A stretch of 64,000 bases of DNA from Brachionus manjavacas (Eukaryota; Rotifera; Eurotatoria; Ploima; Brachionidae). The stretch lies in NCBI GenBank assembly GCA_019054805.1, contig JAHQIY010000033.1, positions 186,001 through 250,000 on the forward strand. Reading direction: 5' to 3'. Below the pieces are notes generated by a model, which worked only from the letters and a program-made list of their open reading frames with translations, did not search any database and was not told the origin of the DNA. Both the position numbers and the translations under genes were made by a program. This document shows, piece by piece, positions 43,895 to 59,132 of the stretch (within the stretch, counting starts at the first letter, position 1; each line of letters opens with the position of its first letter).

Positions 43895-44129
43895 ACACTA
43901 ATGTTAGAAAATTTTTAAAATCCCTTTATGAGAATAAGAATTTCTTGAAAAAAATCAGAGTTGTTTAAAAGTCCCAAAAAAATTTTAAGTCATTATAGTT
44001 GTTTAAAAGTCGCAAGTCTCTGAAAAAATTATAGCTAAAAGTGAAATTTTAATAGCAAAGAAAAAAAAAAGAAGAGATCTTAAAGGAGAAAATTAATGCT
44101 TATAATTAATGCTTATATATGTACGAAGC

Positions 44130-44250
44130 GAATATTCGAATGAATTTTTATTCGAATATGCTATTTGGAAGAAAATTCATTCGAATAAGCTATTTGAATG
44201 AAAATTCATTCGAAACTTCCTTTATTTGAATATTGCGTCGAATAACCATA
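44130..44250 (-). repeat. Subterminal repeats of the hAT, right side, copy 1
   Basis: About three degenerate units; the complement reads CTTATTCGAATGAATTTTCA and on to TTCAAATAG, matching the left-side 29-bp unit. Confidence 0.8.
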
Positions 44251-44266
44251 TTCGATTTCATCACTA
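44250..44266 (-). repeat. hAT right TIR, copy 1
   Basis: Complement reads TAGTGATGAAATCGAAT, the same as the left TIR. Confidence 0.9.
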
Positions 44267-44274
44267 AATTTTTT

Positions 44275-44675
44275 TCACCAAATAAACTTCATTTTCGTTC
44301 TAAATATTTCAAAATGCGATTTTTTACAATCAAAATTGACAAAAATCAGCATATTTTTTCTCATTTTATATTGAATAACTAAATATTTAATATAACATGA
44401 GTAAATTTTAAATCAAATAGAAATTCTTTCAATTAAATTGCTTTTACTTTCTAAATATTATTAAATGCTCAAAAATAAACTCAAAAGTGCAATTAATAAA
44501 TTAATAAAGGTCTCTTTTTTTTTGAAGTTTTTCAAAATTAAAAGAGCTAAAAGTGCAAATAATATACTAATATTTTTATTCATTACATTTTATTGATAAA
44601 AAAATATAAATAAATATTAATAAGTAATATTTTTTTCAGAGTCGAAAATTTTTAAAATAAAATTTTAATTCGATA
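44275..44675. other. AT-rich spacer between hAT and Rpt1 fragment, copy 1
   Basis: Likely 3' flank of the Rpt1 gene. A TTTATT (AATAAA on the minus strand) near 44577-44582 is a candidate poly(A) signal about 95 nt past the Rpt1 stop. Confidence 0.4.
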
Positions 44676-45551
<876 letters not shown>

Positions 45552-45721
45552 CATATTTATCGGACCATTACGTTATTATAAATATTTTAAAGCGGGAAGC
45601 CTGACTCTCTACTCGTTTTACTTGCTATGTTGACAATCCTGGGGGGTGTTTGTCATTTCTAAGAAAATTTAAAGTGGTTTATCTGTGTTAATATCAAGAA
45701 TTTTTCTTTATTCTTCATCAC

Positions 45722-46749
45722 TCAAAATTGTATTTTTCTCATTTAAGGTTTTGCATGATAGTACTATTCTACTAATTGCATCGGTATTTCCATTCTTTGA
45801 TCCTTTTCTATCTTTAATCATTAGAAATCGTCTTGACGTTGAACAGTTGCAAACAGACATTGACAGAATTGTTAAATGGTCGAACGATTGGCAACTGAAA
45901 TTTAATGAAGACAAATGCAAATTTATGTTCTTCAAAAATAAAACTATTAATGGAATCGAATTATCAATGAATGACTTACCAATTATCCAGACAAGAGTTG
46001 AGAAAGATCTTGGAATCTATCTAACAGATGACCTGAAATGGACTCACCAAGCGACACAGGCAGCTAACAAAGCAAACGAAATTTTAGGTCAATTAAAGCA
46101 AACCTTCAAATGCTGGTCTCTTAGTACATTCAAACAGTTGTACGTTTCATTTGTTAGACCACATCTAGAGTATGCAGCAGCAGTCTGGAGCCCCTATACA
46201 AAAAAGCACTCAAACATTCTCGAACAAGTACAAAGAAGAGCTACAAAATTAGTATCTAGCTTAAAAAATCTAGTATATGAAGAAAGACTTACAAGATTGG
46301 GACTAACGACACTGAAGGCAAGACGCGAACGTGGAGACCTAATCGAGACCTTTAAGATAACGAACGGTCTAAGTAAAATCCAGTTACAGAATCCGCACAT
46401 TAAAAGCCATGCTCTCTCATCTAATGGTCCAGCTGGAGGAATCCGAGGGCATCCAAGAAGATTGACCAAACAATTGACACGAATTAAAAAAAGGGATAGC
46501 TTCTTGACAAATCGAGTGGTAAACGAGTGGAACAAATTACCAGTAGAGGTTGCTAATGCAAAATCCAAAAATGAATTCAATAACAAACTTGATAAATTTT
46601 TGAAACTAAAATAATTAATTTCCTCTATTAACATAATTTTGTCATTATAAGGATTTATGTTAAAACCAGACAGCTACCATAGCGAGGCTACTTATAGCCT
46701 TGCTTCGCAGTTAGCCTGCTGTAGCTTTTTATTATTATTATTATTATTA
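45722..46749 (+). mobile_element. 5'-truncated CR1/L2-type LINE, copy 2
   Basis: Same element as 32335-33357. The ORF ends at 46614 and, because of one T fewer upstream, is open further left (from 45685), which adds residues that are not LINE sequence. The 3' hairpin region is followed by TTA repeats at 46729-46749. Confidence 0.85.
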
Positions 46750-46892
46750 ATATTAAAATCGTATGTTTGTAAAAAAAATTGACCTTCTAGCTAGTCTCCC
46801 ACTTGGTTCTTTAGTAGATATCAACAATTTTAAGGCTTTATGATGAGTAATGTCGTCAATTTTTTACCCATACAAAAATGTATGATAAATCT

Positions 46893-47569
46893 TTATTCCC
46901 AATACGAGAACCAAACATTCACGTTCTCCGTCGCTTTAATTTTTCTCTTCTCCTTTAAGATGACTGGACGAGTACGAACTTACAAAATTTTTACCATAGT
47001 CATCCATTAGAGACAGCATAGCATATCCTGATGGATCTGTGTCAAAATAAAATTTTTTTTGAAATCAGGTTGTCTTAGTATTGGTTCTGATGTAGGAAGT
47101 TCTTTGAGTTTATTGAGAGCCTTTTCTTGATCAACTTCCCATTTGAATTTATCATCTTTTTTAAGCAAAACATATAAACGTTGCGAAATTTTAGCGTATT
47201 CCTTTGAAAAATTTTAAGTAATTATATTATTTTTAAAGACAATGATGACGTTAAATTTTAATAATATTATTTTTAAGCATTGTGCTTATCTCTTTTGGTA
47301 TTATCTCTTTTTCTTTTAAAAATTCTATATTAGGTCTTTGAAATATTGGGGCTTCGTCTATTGTTCCAATTACGTTTCTATCGACTTTACTCTTTACGTT
47401 TTGCTCCTTTCTCACTTTGTTATGATTGATTTATATTCCTAAAATAATCTTCTTCTATTTTCATCTTTTTGAAACTGGCCAATAGCTCAGCTCTTTTAGA
47501 AAGAATATGTTCCAAAAATATCCGATTATCCAATATCTGAATCAGCAACTTGGACGACGAATTGTCCAT
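46893..47569 (-). pseudogene. Ty3/Gypsy pol scrap, copy 2
   Basis: Same segment as 33500-34173. Extra bases in a T-run near 47055 and near 46945 break the RNase H frame, so it is more disrupted than copy 1. Confidence 0.6.
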
Positions 47570-49746
47570 TTTTTCGTTTTCAATAATAGTTCACCCTTTA
47601 TCTCTTGGTTTGTTAAGACTTTCTAAATTCTTTTTCCTCTAATTAACTTTATTTTTAAAAAGGAAGATTTTCAAATTTATTCAGAGACAATTTTTTTATT
47701 CTAAGACAACAGGTATTTTTTAAAATATCTTTTTTTTTTAAATTGAGCGTAAATAAGAAGAATTTTAAAATAAAAGATAAATGTTTATCTATATTTTCGC
47801 AAAAAAATACTTCTGAAATCGAAAAAGATCTATACAGAGGACTTAAGTGTAAAAAAAAGTAAAAATTTAACAATAAAAAAATATTTTGAATTAAAAAATA
47901 TAAAAAATTTGAATTTAGAATTCTTAATTTTTCCCAAAATTAACAAAAAAAAAGTTAAAAAAAAAATACTTTGATGTATTTAGATATTTTTTTGCATATA
48001 TCAAATTTAAGTATAATTATTTAGTGAGTTCCCTACATCTTTCTGTATTATAAAGAATAAATTTTCAACACTGATAACATAATTATTTTCCAAAAAATTT
48101 CTATTACTCGAAACGCAGAATTGTACTGAATTTTCTAAAATTTTTGGTTCCATCTTTGTCCCAAAATAAAAATCAAAAAAATTGAATAAAATATTAATAA
48201 TATCATTTAGATAAATAAAATTGTATTTTTTGTTTCTTTAAATATTTTTACATCTCCTTTGTATCCAACAAAATATTATTTAACTTTTTGAAATGTAAAT
48301 CAGATAATTAATTTTTTTCTAAATTTTGTCTTTTTTTATTTTATTTATTTATTTATAATTAACCTCCTTTAAGAAGAAGTAAAAAAATTAAAGATACCGT
48401 AAAAAAAAAGAAGAAAAAAAAGAAAAATATCAAATAAAAGATTCTTCAAAGAATGCTAAATCGTTCACAGAGGACCAAAGAAATAAATCAATTCTTCATT
48501 CAGGAAGTCTTGATAAGGTTTTTTAGGAGATTTTTAAAGATCGTAGACTTTATATTGTCATTTATCACTTGTCAAGTTCAGATACGACAAGATTGCTGAT
48601 AAAAGAGAGTTTAGAAAAAACATAAAGTTGCTTAGAGTTGAAAATTTTCAAAATCTTGAGAATATTAGAGATGTGACAACTATAGTTCAAGCCTTACATG
48701 GTTCTAATAAGGTTGTTATGTGAGGTATTTAAGAATTTTAAAGTTTCTTATAATTGTTAATAAATTAATTAAAAAATCTTAAGCTAACAAAATTTAAAAA
48801 ATAATTTTTTTTAATAAAACCTAATTGAATTAAAAAAAAATAATTTTTAATTTTCGTATTTAAATCAAATAATTAGTTAATTAATAAAATCTAATTAAAA
48901 ATTTTTTTCTTCAGTAAAAATAAATGAAATTTTTTTTCCAAAATACCTAATTAAATTTATAAAAAACAATTTATTTTAAGTTTCGAAGAATATTTCTGTT
49001 CCTTCTTCATTCGAACCATAAGCTCCAGACCCGTCTTCAAATTGTCAAGCGTCTTTTAATTTTTTAATTAAAATTTTAACTAATAGTTAATTTGGCAAAT
49101 TGAAGTTTCAAATCTAATTTTAGAATGAAAACGATGATTTAAAATTTTAAAGCCTACTAATATCTAATTTTTAATTTTTAATTTAAAAAATTTTTATTAT
49201 TTTTAAGAAATAAAAACTAAACATTACATGACATGATATATCTAATAATGGTTCATTATCAAGTTTACATCAAAATCATTGAAATATATTATGAGAGAAA
49301 GTTGTTTTTTGATTGTAAAAATCATTAATTTATGGGAAATGATAAGCCTTAAATTTTCTCTCTATTTTTGATAAATTAAAATTAAAAAAAATTAAGAGTA
49401 TTTATCGCGATTTCTTTCCTTCTTTTAGTTTTATTTTTGAAGCTTTTTGTATTTTTTTGAGTAGCAGAAAATGTATTAAAAAAATTGAACATCTTTTAAA
49501 ATTTTGGAAACTAATTTAATTTTTTTGAGGGATAAAATAAAAAGTTATGAAGCTTATTTCTGAATTGTGAACGATAATATACGCCATTTATTAAAAAAAT
49601 TAAAGATTATTTTTTTGAATAATCGTAGTTATTTTATTTTTAAATATTTTATATTAAATTATATAGTTAATCCTATTTGAATTATTTTTAAAAATTACGA
49701 ACGTCAAAAGATCAAGGTATAATATCAACCAAAAAATCAATCAAAA
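47570..49746. other. AT-rich region without a gene, copy 2
   Basis: Counterpart of 34174-36339; no gene seen. Confidence 0.4.
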
Positions 49747-50210
49747 TGTCCATCAAAAAATTGCGATGGTTCTGGAAACACTGAGATTGGTCGTAATAAG
49801 CATTATTGGTATGATCTTATTTCATTTTTATTAAATTATCAAAGTTATCATTATATTTAAAGTTTTGCTAATTGTCCGAAAAATCCTTTCAATGCTAAAT
49901 TATCTAATACAAGGATCTTTTTGAAGAAAAAAATAAAAGATCTCAAATCGGAAAATGAATATCTTAACAACTTAATTAAACCGGACGATTTAAAAAAGAG
50001 TCATTTGTTTTACCTTTTGCTTGAGGATAGCGATTTTTTAGATGAACGAAATTCGCATTATAATAAAGTAATTCTATTTTTTATTATTATACAATTTCAA
50101 GACCATTTTATTTTTGAAGAATATGAATGATAATAGGAAAGAGTTTGTCAATGAAAATAATGAAAACCATTACGATGATCTTATAACCAAAATTCAACAA
50201 TTGGTAAATT
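49747..50210 (+). CDS. Possible C2HC zinc-finger and coiled-coil exons, copy 2
   Basis: Same traces as 36340-36807: the CPSKNCDGSGN finger at 49747, the LKSENEYLNNLI helix in the frame 49921-50130, and the short run after it. A missing base near 49900 shortens the upstream part of the helix frame relative to copy 1. Confidence 0.3.
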
Positions 50211-50587
50211 AAAAAATATTCTGAACTAATAATTTTTCGTTTTCCAAATTTTTATCCTTATTTTGAAATCGCTTTGTTGTTTTACATTTTATAAATCATT
50301 GGGATTTCATAATTCTCTGAATTACTTTAAAAGATAAAAGACATTATTAGAAAAATTTAGACAAATAAAAGTTTCAATTACAAAATATATTAAAATATTT
50401 AAATGAAAGACAAAAATGTCCACGTAAAATCTTTGTTAAAACTTACTAAAATTAAAGGAAAATGAGCAAAAAATTTTGAAAGAAAGATTTGATGAGAAAA
50501 CTTTACCCCATGGAGATACCAAAGAGACAAGAGTATTTTTAAAAAAATGAAAATTTCTAAAATTTAAAATTAAAATTAATTTAAAGC

Positions 50588-50745
50588 CTCGGTACGCGAA
50601 CATCAGAGAAAACAAAGGTTGGTGAATTTGTGAGTAGCAGAAATGTTTTTCTTGGGCCACAAGGAGGACATTTTCTTGAAAATCCAAGTGGTTCACTTTA
50701 TTATATTCGTGGAAAGGAAATTCTCCAGATAAATTTTTTAGCTGA
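50588..50745 (+). CDS. Possible exon with GPQGG motif, copy 2
   Basis: Counterpart of 37182-37340, with one base fewer near 50735 just before the stop, so only the last residues differ. Confidence 0.3.
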
Positions 50746-53272
50746 ATATTAATATTTAGAAAACTACATGTAAAAACGTCCTTGTTTTTTTGTATTTAAT
50801 TATTATTTTTGTTTAAGTTTTTTTTTTTACTTTATTTTTTCATCTTTTTGCAATGAAGATTTTCTGATATTATTCTTTTTATTCTAAAATGATTTTTTTA
50901 TTTTTCACGTTGTATTACTTTTAAAAATTTTTTAAGAAAGCTATAAAATATTTTAAAAATTAAATTTGTAATTGTTGAAATTACATAATTTAGCTGATTT
51001 TTTTTAACAATTTTAAAGAAATTTTATTAGTAATACAATGAGATGAAATGAAAATCGGTTTTTTGATGAATTTTTTTAAATTTTATTATATGTTTAATAA
51101 GTTGAGAAAAAATTATTTTTATTTTAATTTTTGTTGCGAACAAATCAAATTCACTGTTTAAATAAATTTGTTTGATTATTTAATTTGCACCAAAAATTTG
51201 TATTTGCCTTCTTTCTGTATTTAACATTTAAAACAATTGTCAAACTAGCTGTCGAGTTAAAAAAAAAAATGAAATTTCAATGGGGACATTGAAAAAACAA
51301 AGCAAAAACAATTATTTACAAATAAAACTTTCATTTTAGATCAAGTCAGGGAAGGTTAAAGAAAATGATTAATTTAAATGACCTCTTAATGAATTAATTA
51401 AGTTTTCTAATCCTTTAAATAAATCAAAATAAAAAATTATATTTCACTTCGATTTAAAAGGGTTTACTAATTTAAATCCTAATTTAATCAAATTTACTCA
51501 TTGTTAATTCATTTTTGGTAAAAGCTTTTTTGACATTTTTATTCTTTTTCCTTATATTTAATTATCTTTTACGATACATTTTCAAAAAACTTTTCAATTG
51601 ATTTCTTTTATTTGAAAATTTTTCTTTTAATATCTTAAAAAGAATGTTAAATTATAAAATAAACATAACATTATTTTTGTTATTTCATTAATTTGCAAAA
51701 CAAACTTTACTTTTATTCTAAAATTATTAGATAATGCTTCCTTATATTAGATAATATTTATAAAATTTGGCATAATATTGAGCAAACATGCTTAAATTTG
51801 CTTGATTCAAAATTTTAAAAAATATTAAACCGTTTAAAAGTTATTCAAGTTTCGCTGAATTGAAATGATCTAATAGAAACGAACTTCACAACCCCGGTAT
51901 CATATGATATAGAGGAAAAGCATTTAGTCGTATCATTGTTTCATCAACAAATATATAATTATCAAATTATTCATTTTAGTGGAGATTTGCAAATTCAAAT
52001 CTTTCCCTTTTTTAAAGTTCATTTAATTCAGGCTTTAATCTAAGTCTCCTCCAAAATAAGTTCATTTCTTTAAAATAAGCAGTTATTAATTTTATCAATT
52101 TTCTTCTTGAAACACACTTTTTCGATAAAAACTGTCTTCTCCGCCGTTTTTCCTCAACTAAACGAGCTTGCCTGGATTTAATCAAATTCGAAAACTAGAA
52201 GGAACAGAAACCGAAACCAAATTAACAAGAGAACTGCTTAAAAGAATTTAGAATGACCGTCAAAGTTAAATATGAGCCATAGAACAAGATTTTGATACAA
52301 AAAACAAAAATAAAAATACAAACCGTATTTTTAGGAGGAGGGAGGACGTCTGAGCTGTTACAAAACTTCAAACAAATTATGAAGCAAACCGTAAAAAAAC
52401 ATAATTTTTGTTAAATTAAATTAAATACTTTAATATTGTTAGCATTATCGTAATTTTTAAATCAAATTTAATTTAGACTACCGAATTAGTATTATCAAAT
52501 GCAAAATATAAAAAGAAGTGATTTTTTTCACCGCCATTAAAAAACTAAATATTTTAAAAGTAAAATTTTGCCTAAATTTTTGTAACTGCGTAAATTTGTT
52601 AAACGGTTATTTTGTTCATCATATTTTTATCATTTAATATGATTTTATATTTATCAGATTTTTTGCTCTTTTAAGCTACGAATATAAATGCCCTTTTGAA
52701 AATTAACTATATTAGAAAAATTATTGATTACAAAACCAACCTTGATTTAAAACCAATACGACATATTTCTGTTGAGAAGTATAGTTTTTTAAAAACCACA
52801 TTGAAAATAAGCTTTAATTTTTTATCTTTAAATTAGAAAATGTACCCATTGCTGAAAAAATATAAAAAATACGATTTTCCATATATTTTTTTTAGTTTAC
52901 AAACATTTTCATTTTAAAATTAAACTCATTAGTGAAATAGAATGAGCTAGATTTTTGTTTGTTTATGGAACTATACACTGTTTCTATTGTAATTTTGCCC
53001 TCTTACGATTTATTAAAGAAAAAGTTTCCACATAGTTCTTTAACTTATCTTTCTGCAACAATATTTATTTTTTATTTTTTCAAGAATGAATATACCTTTT
53101 TACAAAATAAACTTTACATTTGAATTTGCTTCGAATATTTTAAGCGAAAAAAAAATACTGCATTTTTTTCTTAAAATAACTGTTCTTTTCATTCAAATAT
53201 CTTTTTTGTTCTTTTTCAAAATTCAGTGAAATTTGATCTTTAGTTTAATATAAATTCAGACATAACATTCAG
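50746..53272. other. AT-rich region without a gene, copy 2
   Basis: Counterpart of 37341-39866; no gene seen. Confidence 0.4.
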
Positions 53273-53497
53273 CCCTTAGCTTTCGTCAAAACGCATTTAG
53301 AATTTGCTGCGGCGGTTCGGAATTCAATTACAAGAAGTGAAATTAATAAGTTTGAGGGAATCCAGAATAGGCCGACTAAGAAGGCAATATAATTAGGAGG
53401 ATTAGAGAACGAAGATGGACGTAGTTAGCTTACTTATACAAACCTGGAAACAAGAAGTAAAGAGGGGACTTTTTACAAATTTAAAGTTTTGACATCC
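53273..53497 (+). pseudogene. Older LINE C-terminal scrap, copy 2
   Basis: Counterpart of 39867-40091, with the same internal stops. Confidence 0.65.
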
Positions 53498-54911
53498 CTT
53501 TCTTATTATTTAATCTTAAATTAACTAAAGCTGTAGCACATATTTTAGCTTCTACTTAAACTATACATTTTCTTTAAAATTTCGGATTAAATGAAAAAAA
53601 GTTTAACTAAATTGAATTGTTTTATTTATTTCTTGGCTAAAATCTAAAGTCTAAACTCAAGACCCTACATTTGGTTCCCAAAAGTAGGATTCTATTATAT
53701 ATTTTAGTAGAATCCATTGAAGAGTTTTACTCGTGTCGCAAAACACGTGTTTCGATACATGGAGGGTAATTTCTCTCAACAGAATAAGGTTTTGAAAAAA
53801 GATTTCGCAAAATAGATTATTAAAAAATCTTTTAGTGAGATTATTTATTAATTTAAAAAAAGTTAAAGAAAACTTATTTTAAATTATTGAAATTATATAA
53901 AAATTATCCATTCAAAAGAAATCATTGACAATTTCGATCTTCTATTAGAAATTGAAATGCTAAAAAAAGAAAATATCATCATCGATTCACTCAGTGAACC
54001 AAATGTGTTAAAAAAAATAAAACTAACAAGCAATTTGGACTTATGCAATTAGAATATTTTTTCTTCTTAAAATAACAATAAGAATGTAAAAAAACTGTAT
54101 AAGAAAGAACAAGAATAAAAAAATTAAATAAAAAACAAATGTGGAAAAACTGAAATCAAAGAATCTGAAAGTCAAATTTCGTGTTGAATTAGAAAATAAC
54201 CAAAAATATCGGGGCGATTATTTTTTTTACTAAAGCAGGAAAACTGTCAAATTTAATATGAGGTCATTCTTTAATTATCTATCCAATAACTAGTTTATGA
54301 TCTAATATTAGGATAACCTACTTTACTAGAATAAACATTCGATCCTTTTTCTATATTAATTAGTTCTATAATATATTACTGCTAGGAACGAGCTTGCTCT
54401 GACGAGCTATTAGCCAGACACGAACATGTTGAAAAGAATTTGATCAGTCAAATTTTATGGGTCCGCTTTATAAAAACTTTTTGTTCGCAATCAAAAGCTC
54501 TGCTTCCTGTATTTTATAAACATCATATTTTATTCATTAAAGGCTCACTTTTTAATTTTGAAAAGAAATTGGGTCCCCTTTTTCTTAGTTGACCTATCTG
54601 GCCACTTAAGTCATTTTGTGGTCTAATTCAGTATCCTGTAGCTAGTTGGTTCCCTTTTCTGCTGCTAATCCTTGATATTCGAGAACAGGGGCTTGTTTGG
54701 GCCCAAGAGGCGTCTTGGTACTTTTGGTTGCCAGTTCTTGACAGTTCATGGACTTCTCTTTACTTTTTTTTCTTTCAATTGTTTAGCTTTACAACCTGAA
54801 CCAGCACTAATTGCCTTGCCATTAAGAAATAGAATCTGCGATAAAAGCCCTGAAGAACAGAAAAGCCTAGTTATATACGGAGTCATGAAAAAATGTTTAA
54901 AAAATAAATGT
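53498..54911. other. Region between LINE scrap and hAT, copy 2
   Basis: Counterpart of 40092-41507; no firm gene. Confidence 0.35.
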
Positions 54912-57679
54912 GAATTTTTTAGTGATGAAATCGAATTTTTTTTATAAGAAAATTGAAACTTGAATAAAAAATTATTCTGAATAACTTGTTAGAATGAATT
55001 TTCAATCAAATAACTTATTCGAATGAATTTTCAATCAAATAACTTATTCGAATGAATTTTCATTCAAATAACTTATTCGAATGAATTTTCAATCAAATAA
55101 CTTATTCGAATGAATTCTCAATCAAATAACTTATTCGAATGAATTATAATTCAAATAAAAAATTTTAATTAAATTTTATTTTACTTAAAAAATTTACAGA
55201 AAAATATTTGAAATAAATATTCGATTAGAAAAATTGAATAAAAAATAACAATTTGAATTGTTTCGATTTAAATTCAATAAAAAAACATTCATTTTAAATT
55301 TTGACAGACAAAAACAACTTTTCTGACATTTTCTGGGTTAATTTTATTACGACGATCCCAAATGCTGTAACCGGCACTGGAAAATAATTGTTCTGAAGGG
55401 ACTGAAGTTGCTGGCGTGCAAAAAATCCGTATAAAGGCTTCATAAATAATAGGATAAATATGTTTGTTAATCCTCCAAAATTCCAAAGGCTCAATGTTTT
55501 TAGAAGCTTCTAAATTATAGCGATAGAATTCCTTTTCTAAATTACTTAATTTTGAATAGCTTTTTTGGTTTCATAATCTGCAGTAAAATCAAAATATTGT
55601 AAACGTTTGTCTTCTAGAGAAGGAGAAATCAAGATATTTGATGAATTATTAGGTTGACTAAGTCTATTCAAATTAGATAATTCGTTAACGTTCAATTTAT
55701 TTTTCAGTTCCAAAGGAAAATATTCCACCAGCTTTCTGATGTGTGCTTTAGCTATGTTAATGTATTCTTTTTTCTGTCTTTCAGAACATTTTAAAAAATA
55801 TTTAGTACGCACATCTAAATAAGTCGCTGTTAATAATAAACTATCATTTAGAACGTTGTACTTATTTAAATAGCTATCGGTGTAGTAATGAAGATATTTT
55901 TTAAAAGTAGTAGAAAACAAAGATTCATTATTAGTTTCGAGTAGTTTGTTGCGAAGACTTAAGAGAATAGGAATAACTATAGAAATTGTAGGATAATTAA
56001 CCCCAGATAGCTCAGTGGTCGCGTCACTGAAAGGCTTTAAGATACTGACAGAATCGTTAAGAGTGATGATTTCGTTTTCATTTAATATTAGATATTCATA
56101 TTTATTATTTAATTTTCTATCTCGTAGAGCTTCATTTATAGGACCTTTTTGCTCAGAAATTCTTTTTAACATTAAAAACGTAGAATTCCACCTAGTAGTT
56201 ATGTCTTGAATGATTTTATTTGGCTTAATATTAGATAATTTTTGCTTTTCTTCCAAAACTTCGCAAGCTATAGAGGATTGGTGAAATACTGAGGCTATTT
56301 TTCGGCATTTATTTACCAAATCTGAAAAATTCTGCATTATTGAATTTTCAGTTTCGTTCAAAATTGAAATGCCAGTTGTTTTATTTTGTTCTTCAGTCTC
56401 ATATTCACAAGTTTCAATAGACACTGTAGAAAATTTAGTGATTTTTTTACTATTAAATTTAATAAGTGAGCAAGGCATCCAATGTGATGAATTTCAGAAA
56501 TTTTCGACTCTGTGGTTCTAATATTTTCTAATAAAAAACTTTTTATATTTTGCATATTTTTGGCATTGTCCGTGACAAAAGAAACTATTTTGTCGACAAT
56601 ACCCCAATCTCTTAGAACATTGAATAAAGCATTTGCTATGTTTTCAGCTGTATGGCTACCTGGTAAATTACTTATTTCTAATGTTCTACTACACAGTAAA
56701 GTTAATTCATTAAAGAAATGGCAAGTTACTCCAAGGTAGCTATTTTGTTGAATTGACGACCAACCATCCAATGTTACGGAAACAGCTTGAGCTTTTATCA
56801 ATTCAAGCTTAATACGGTTCCTTATTTTTGAAAATTCATTAGCAAGTAAATGATTTGTTAGGGTATAGCGGGAAGGGAGAACAAATCCAGGATTAAGACA
56901 CTCAACAAATTTTTTAAAATATGAATTTTCAACAATGATAAACGGCAATGCGGCACTTACAATAAATTGCAACAAAAATTCTTCTGCTTTAGTAAAATTT
57001 TTCTTTTGCTTCTTGTATAATGGCTTGTCTGGCTCATCTAAAGAAGTGTCAATATCGACAGACTCATTATTTGTTTCTAAATTCAGTGATATATTGTGAT
57101 TATTTTTTAAATGATTACGCATTGCCGATGTTGATTTATTTGAATAAGCAGCATCACAATGTTTACATATTCGAGAATCACCAACGACAACCGAGTGTGA
57201 ATGAACAATTGAAGTTTTTTTATACTCTTTTCTTTTTCTCCCTTTATGGATTGAAGTTGGAGTCTCTTGAAAACTGGTAATAGATGACTGACTAGCACAC
57301 ACTAATGTTAGAAAATTTTTAAAATCCCTTTATGAGAATAAGAATTTCTTGAAAAAAATCAGAGTTGTTTAAAAGTCCCAAAAAAATTTTAAGTCATTAT
57401 AGTTGTTTAAAAGTCGCAAGTCTCTTAAAAAAATTATAGCTAAAAGTGAAATTTTAATAGCAAAGAAAAAAAAAAGAAGAGATCTTAAAGGAGAAAATTA
57501 ATGCTTATAATTAATGCTTATATATGTACGAAGCGAATATTCGAATGAATTTTTATTCGAATATGCTATTTGGAAGAAAATTCATTCGAATAAGCTATTT
57601 GAATGAAAATTCATTCGAAACTTCCTTTATTTGAATATTGCGTCGAATAACCATATTCGATTTCATCACTAGAATTTTT
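54912..57679 (-). mobile_element. Complete hAT transposon, copy 2
   Basis: The element runs 54920-57671 with the same 17-bp TIRs and 29-bp subterminal repeats as copy 1. Its flanks are exactly GAATTTTT at 54912-54919 and 57672-57679, a perfect 8-bp target duplication. Because the insertion site and flanks are the same in copy 1, this is the same insertion carried along by the unit duplication and not a second transposition. Confidence 0.92.
55289..57302 (-). pseudogene. hAT transposase, copy 2
   Basis: Same protein as copy 1 with a different set of breaks. The central frame is continuous through NKC-KIASVFHQ (56300), where copy 1 is broken. One T is missing near 56450, just after the CLAHLLNLIVKK block, which copy 1 reads through. 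The break near 55545 before the dimerisation domain is shared. The N-terminus starts MCASQSSITSFQETPTS and runs through KGRKRK into the BED finger, a more natural start than in copy 1. Confidence 0.9.
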
Positions 57680-58081
57680 TTTCACCAAATAAACTTCATT
57701 TTCGTTCTAAATATTTCAAAATGCGATTTTTTACAATCAAAATTGACAAAAATCAGCATATTTTTTCTCATTTTATATTGAATAACTAAATATTTAATAT
57801 AACATGAGTAAATTTTAAATCAAATAGAAATTCTTTCAATTAAATTGCTTTTACTTTCTAAATATTATTAAATGCTCAAAAATAAACTCAAAAGTGCAAT
57901 TAATAAATTAATAAAGGTCTCTTTTTTTTTGAAGTTTTTCAAAATTAAAAGAGCTAAAAGTGCAAATAATATACTAATATTTTTATTCATTACATTTTAT
58001 TGATAAAAAAATATAAATAAATATTAATAAGCAATATTTTTTCAGAGTCGAAAATTTTTAAAATAAAATTTTAATTCGATA
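57680..58081. other. AT-rich spacer between hAT and Rpt1 fragment, copy 2
   Basis: Counterpart of 44275-44675; no gene. Confidence 0.4.
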
Positions 58082-58956
<875 letters not shown>

Positions 58957-59132
58957 CATATTTATCGGACCATTACGTTATTATAAATATTTTAAAGCGG
59001 GAAGCCTGACTCTCTACTCGTTTTACTTGCTATGTTGACAATCCTGGGGGGTGTTTGTCATTTCTAAGAAAATTTAAAGTGGTTTATCTGTGTTAATATC
59101 AAGAATTTTTCTTTATTCTTCATCACTCAAAA

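Larger units (their letters stand above)
41508..44274 (-). mobile_element. Complete hAT transposon, copy 1
   Basis: The element runs 41516-44266 (2,751 bp) with 17-bp terminal inverted repeats TAGTGATGAAATCGAAT. The flanking 8 bp are GAATTTTT at the left (41508-41515) and AATTTTTT at the right (44267-44274). In unit copy 2 both flanks are exactly GAATTTTT, the expected 8-bp hAT target duplication. Subterminal 29-bp repeats with TTCGAATGAATTTTCA lie inside both ends in opposite orientation. The transposase is on the minus strand and is frame-shifted. This hAT inserted before the 13.4-kb unit was duplicated. Confidence 0.9.
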
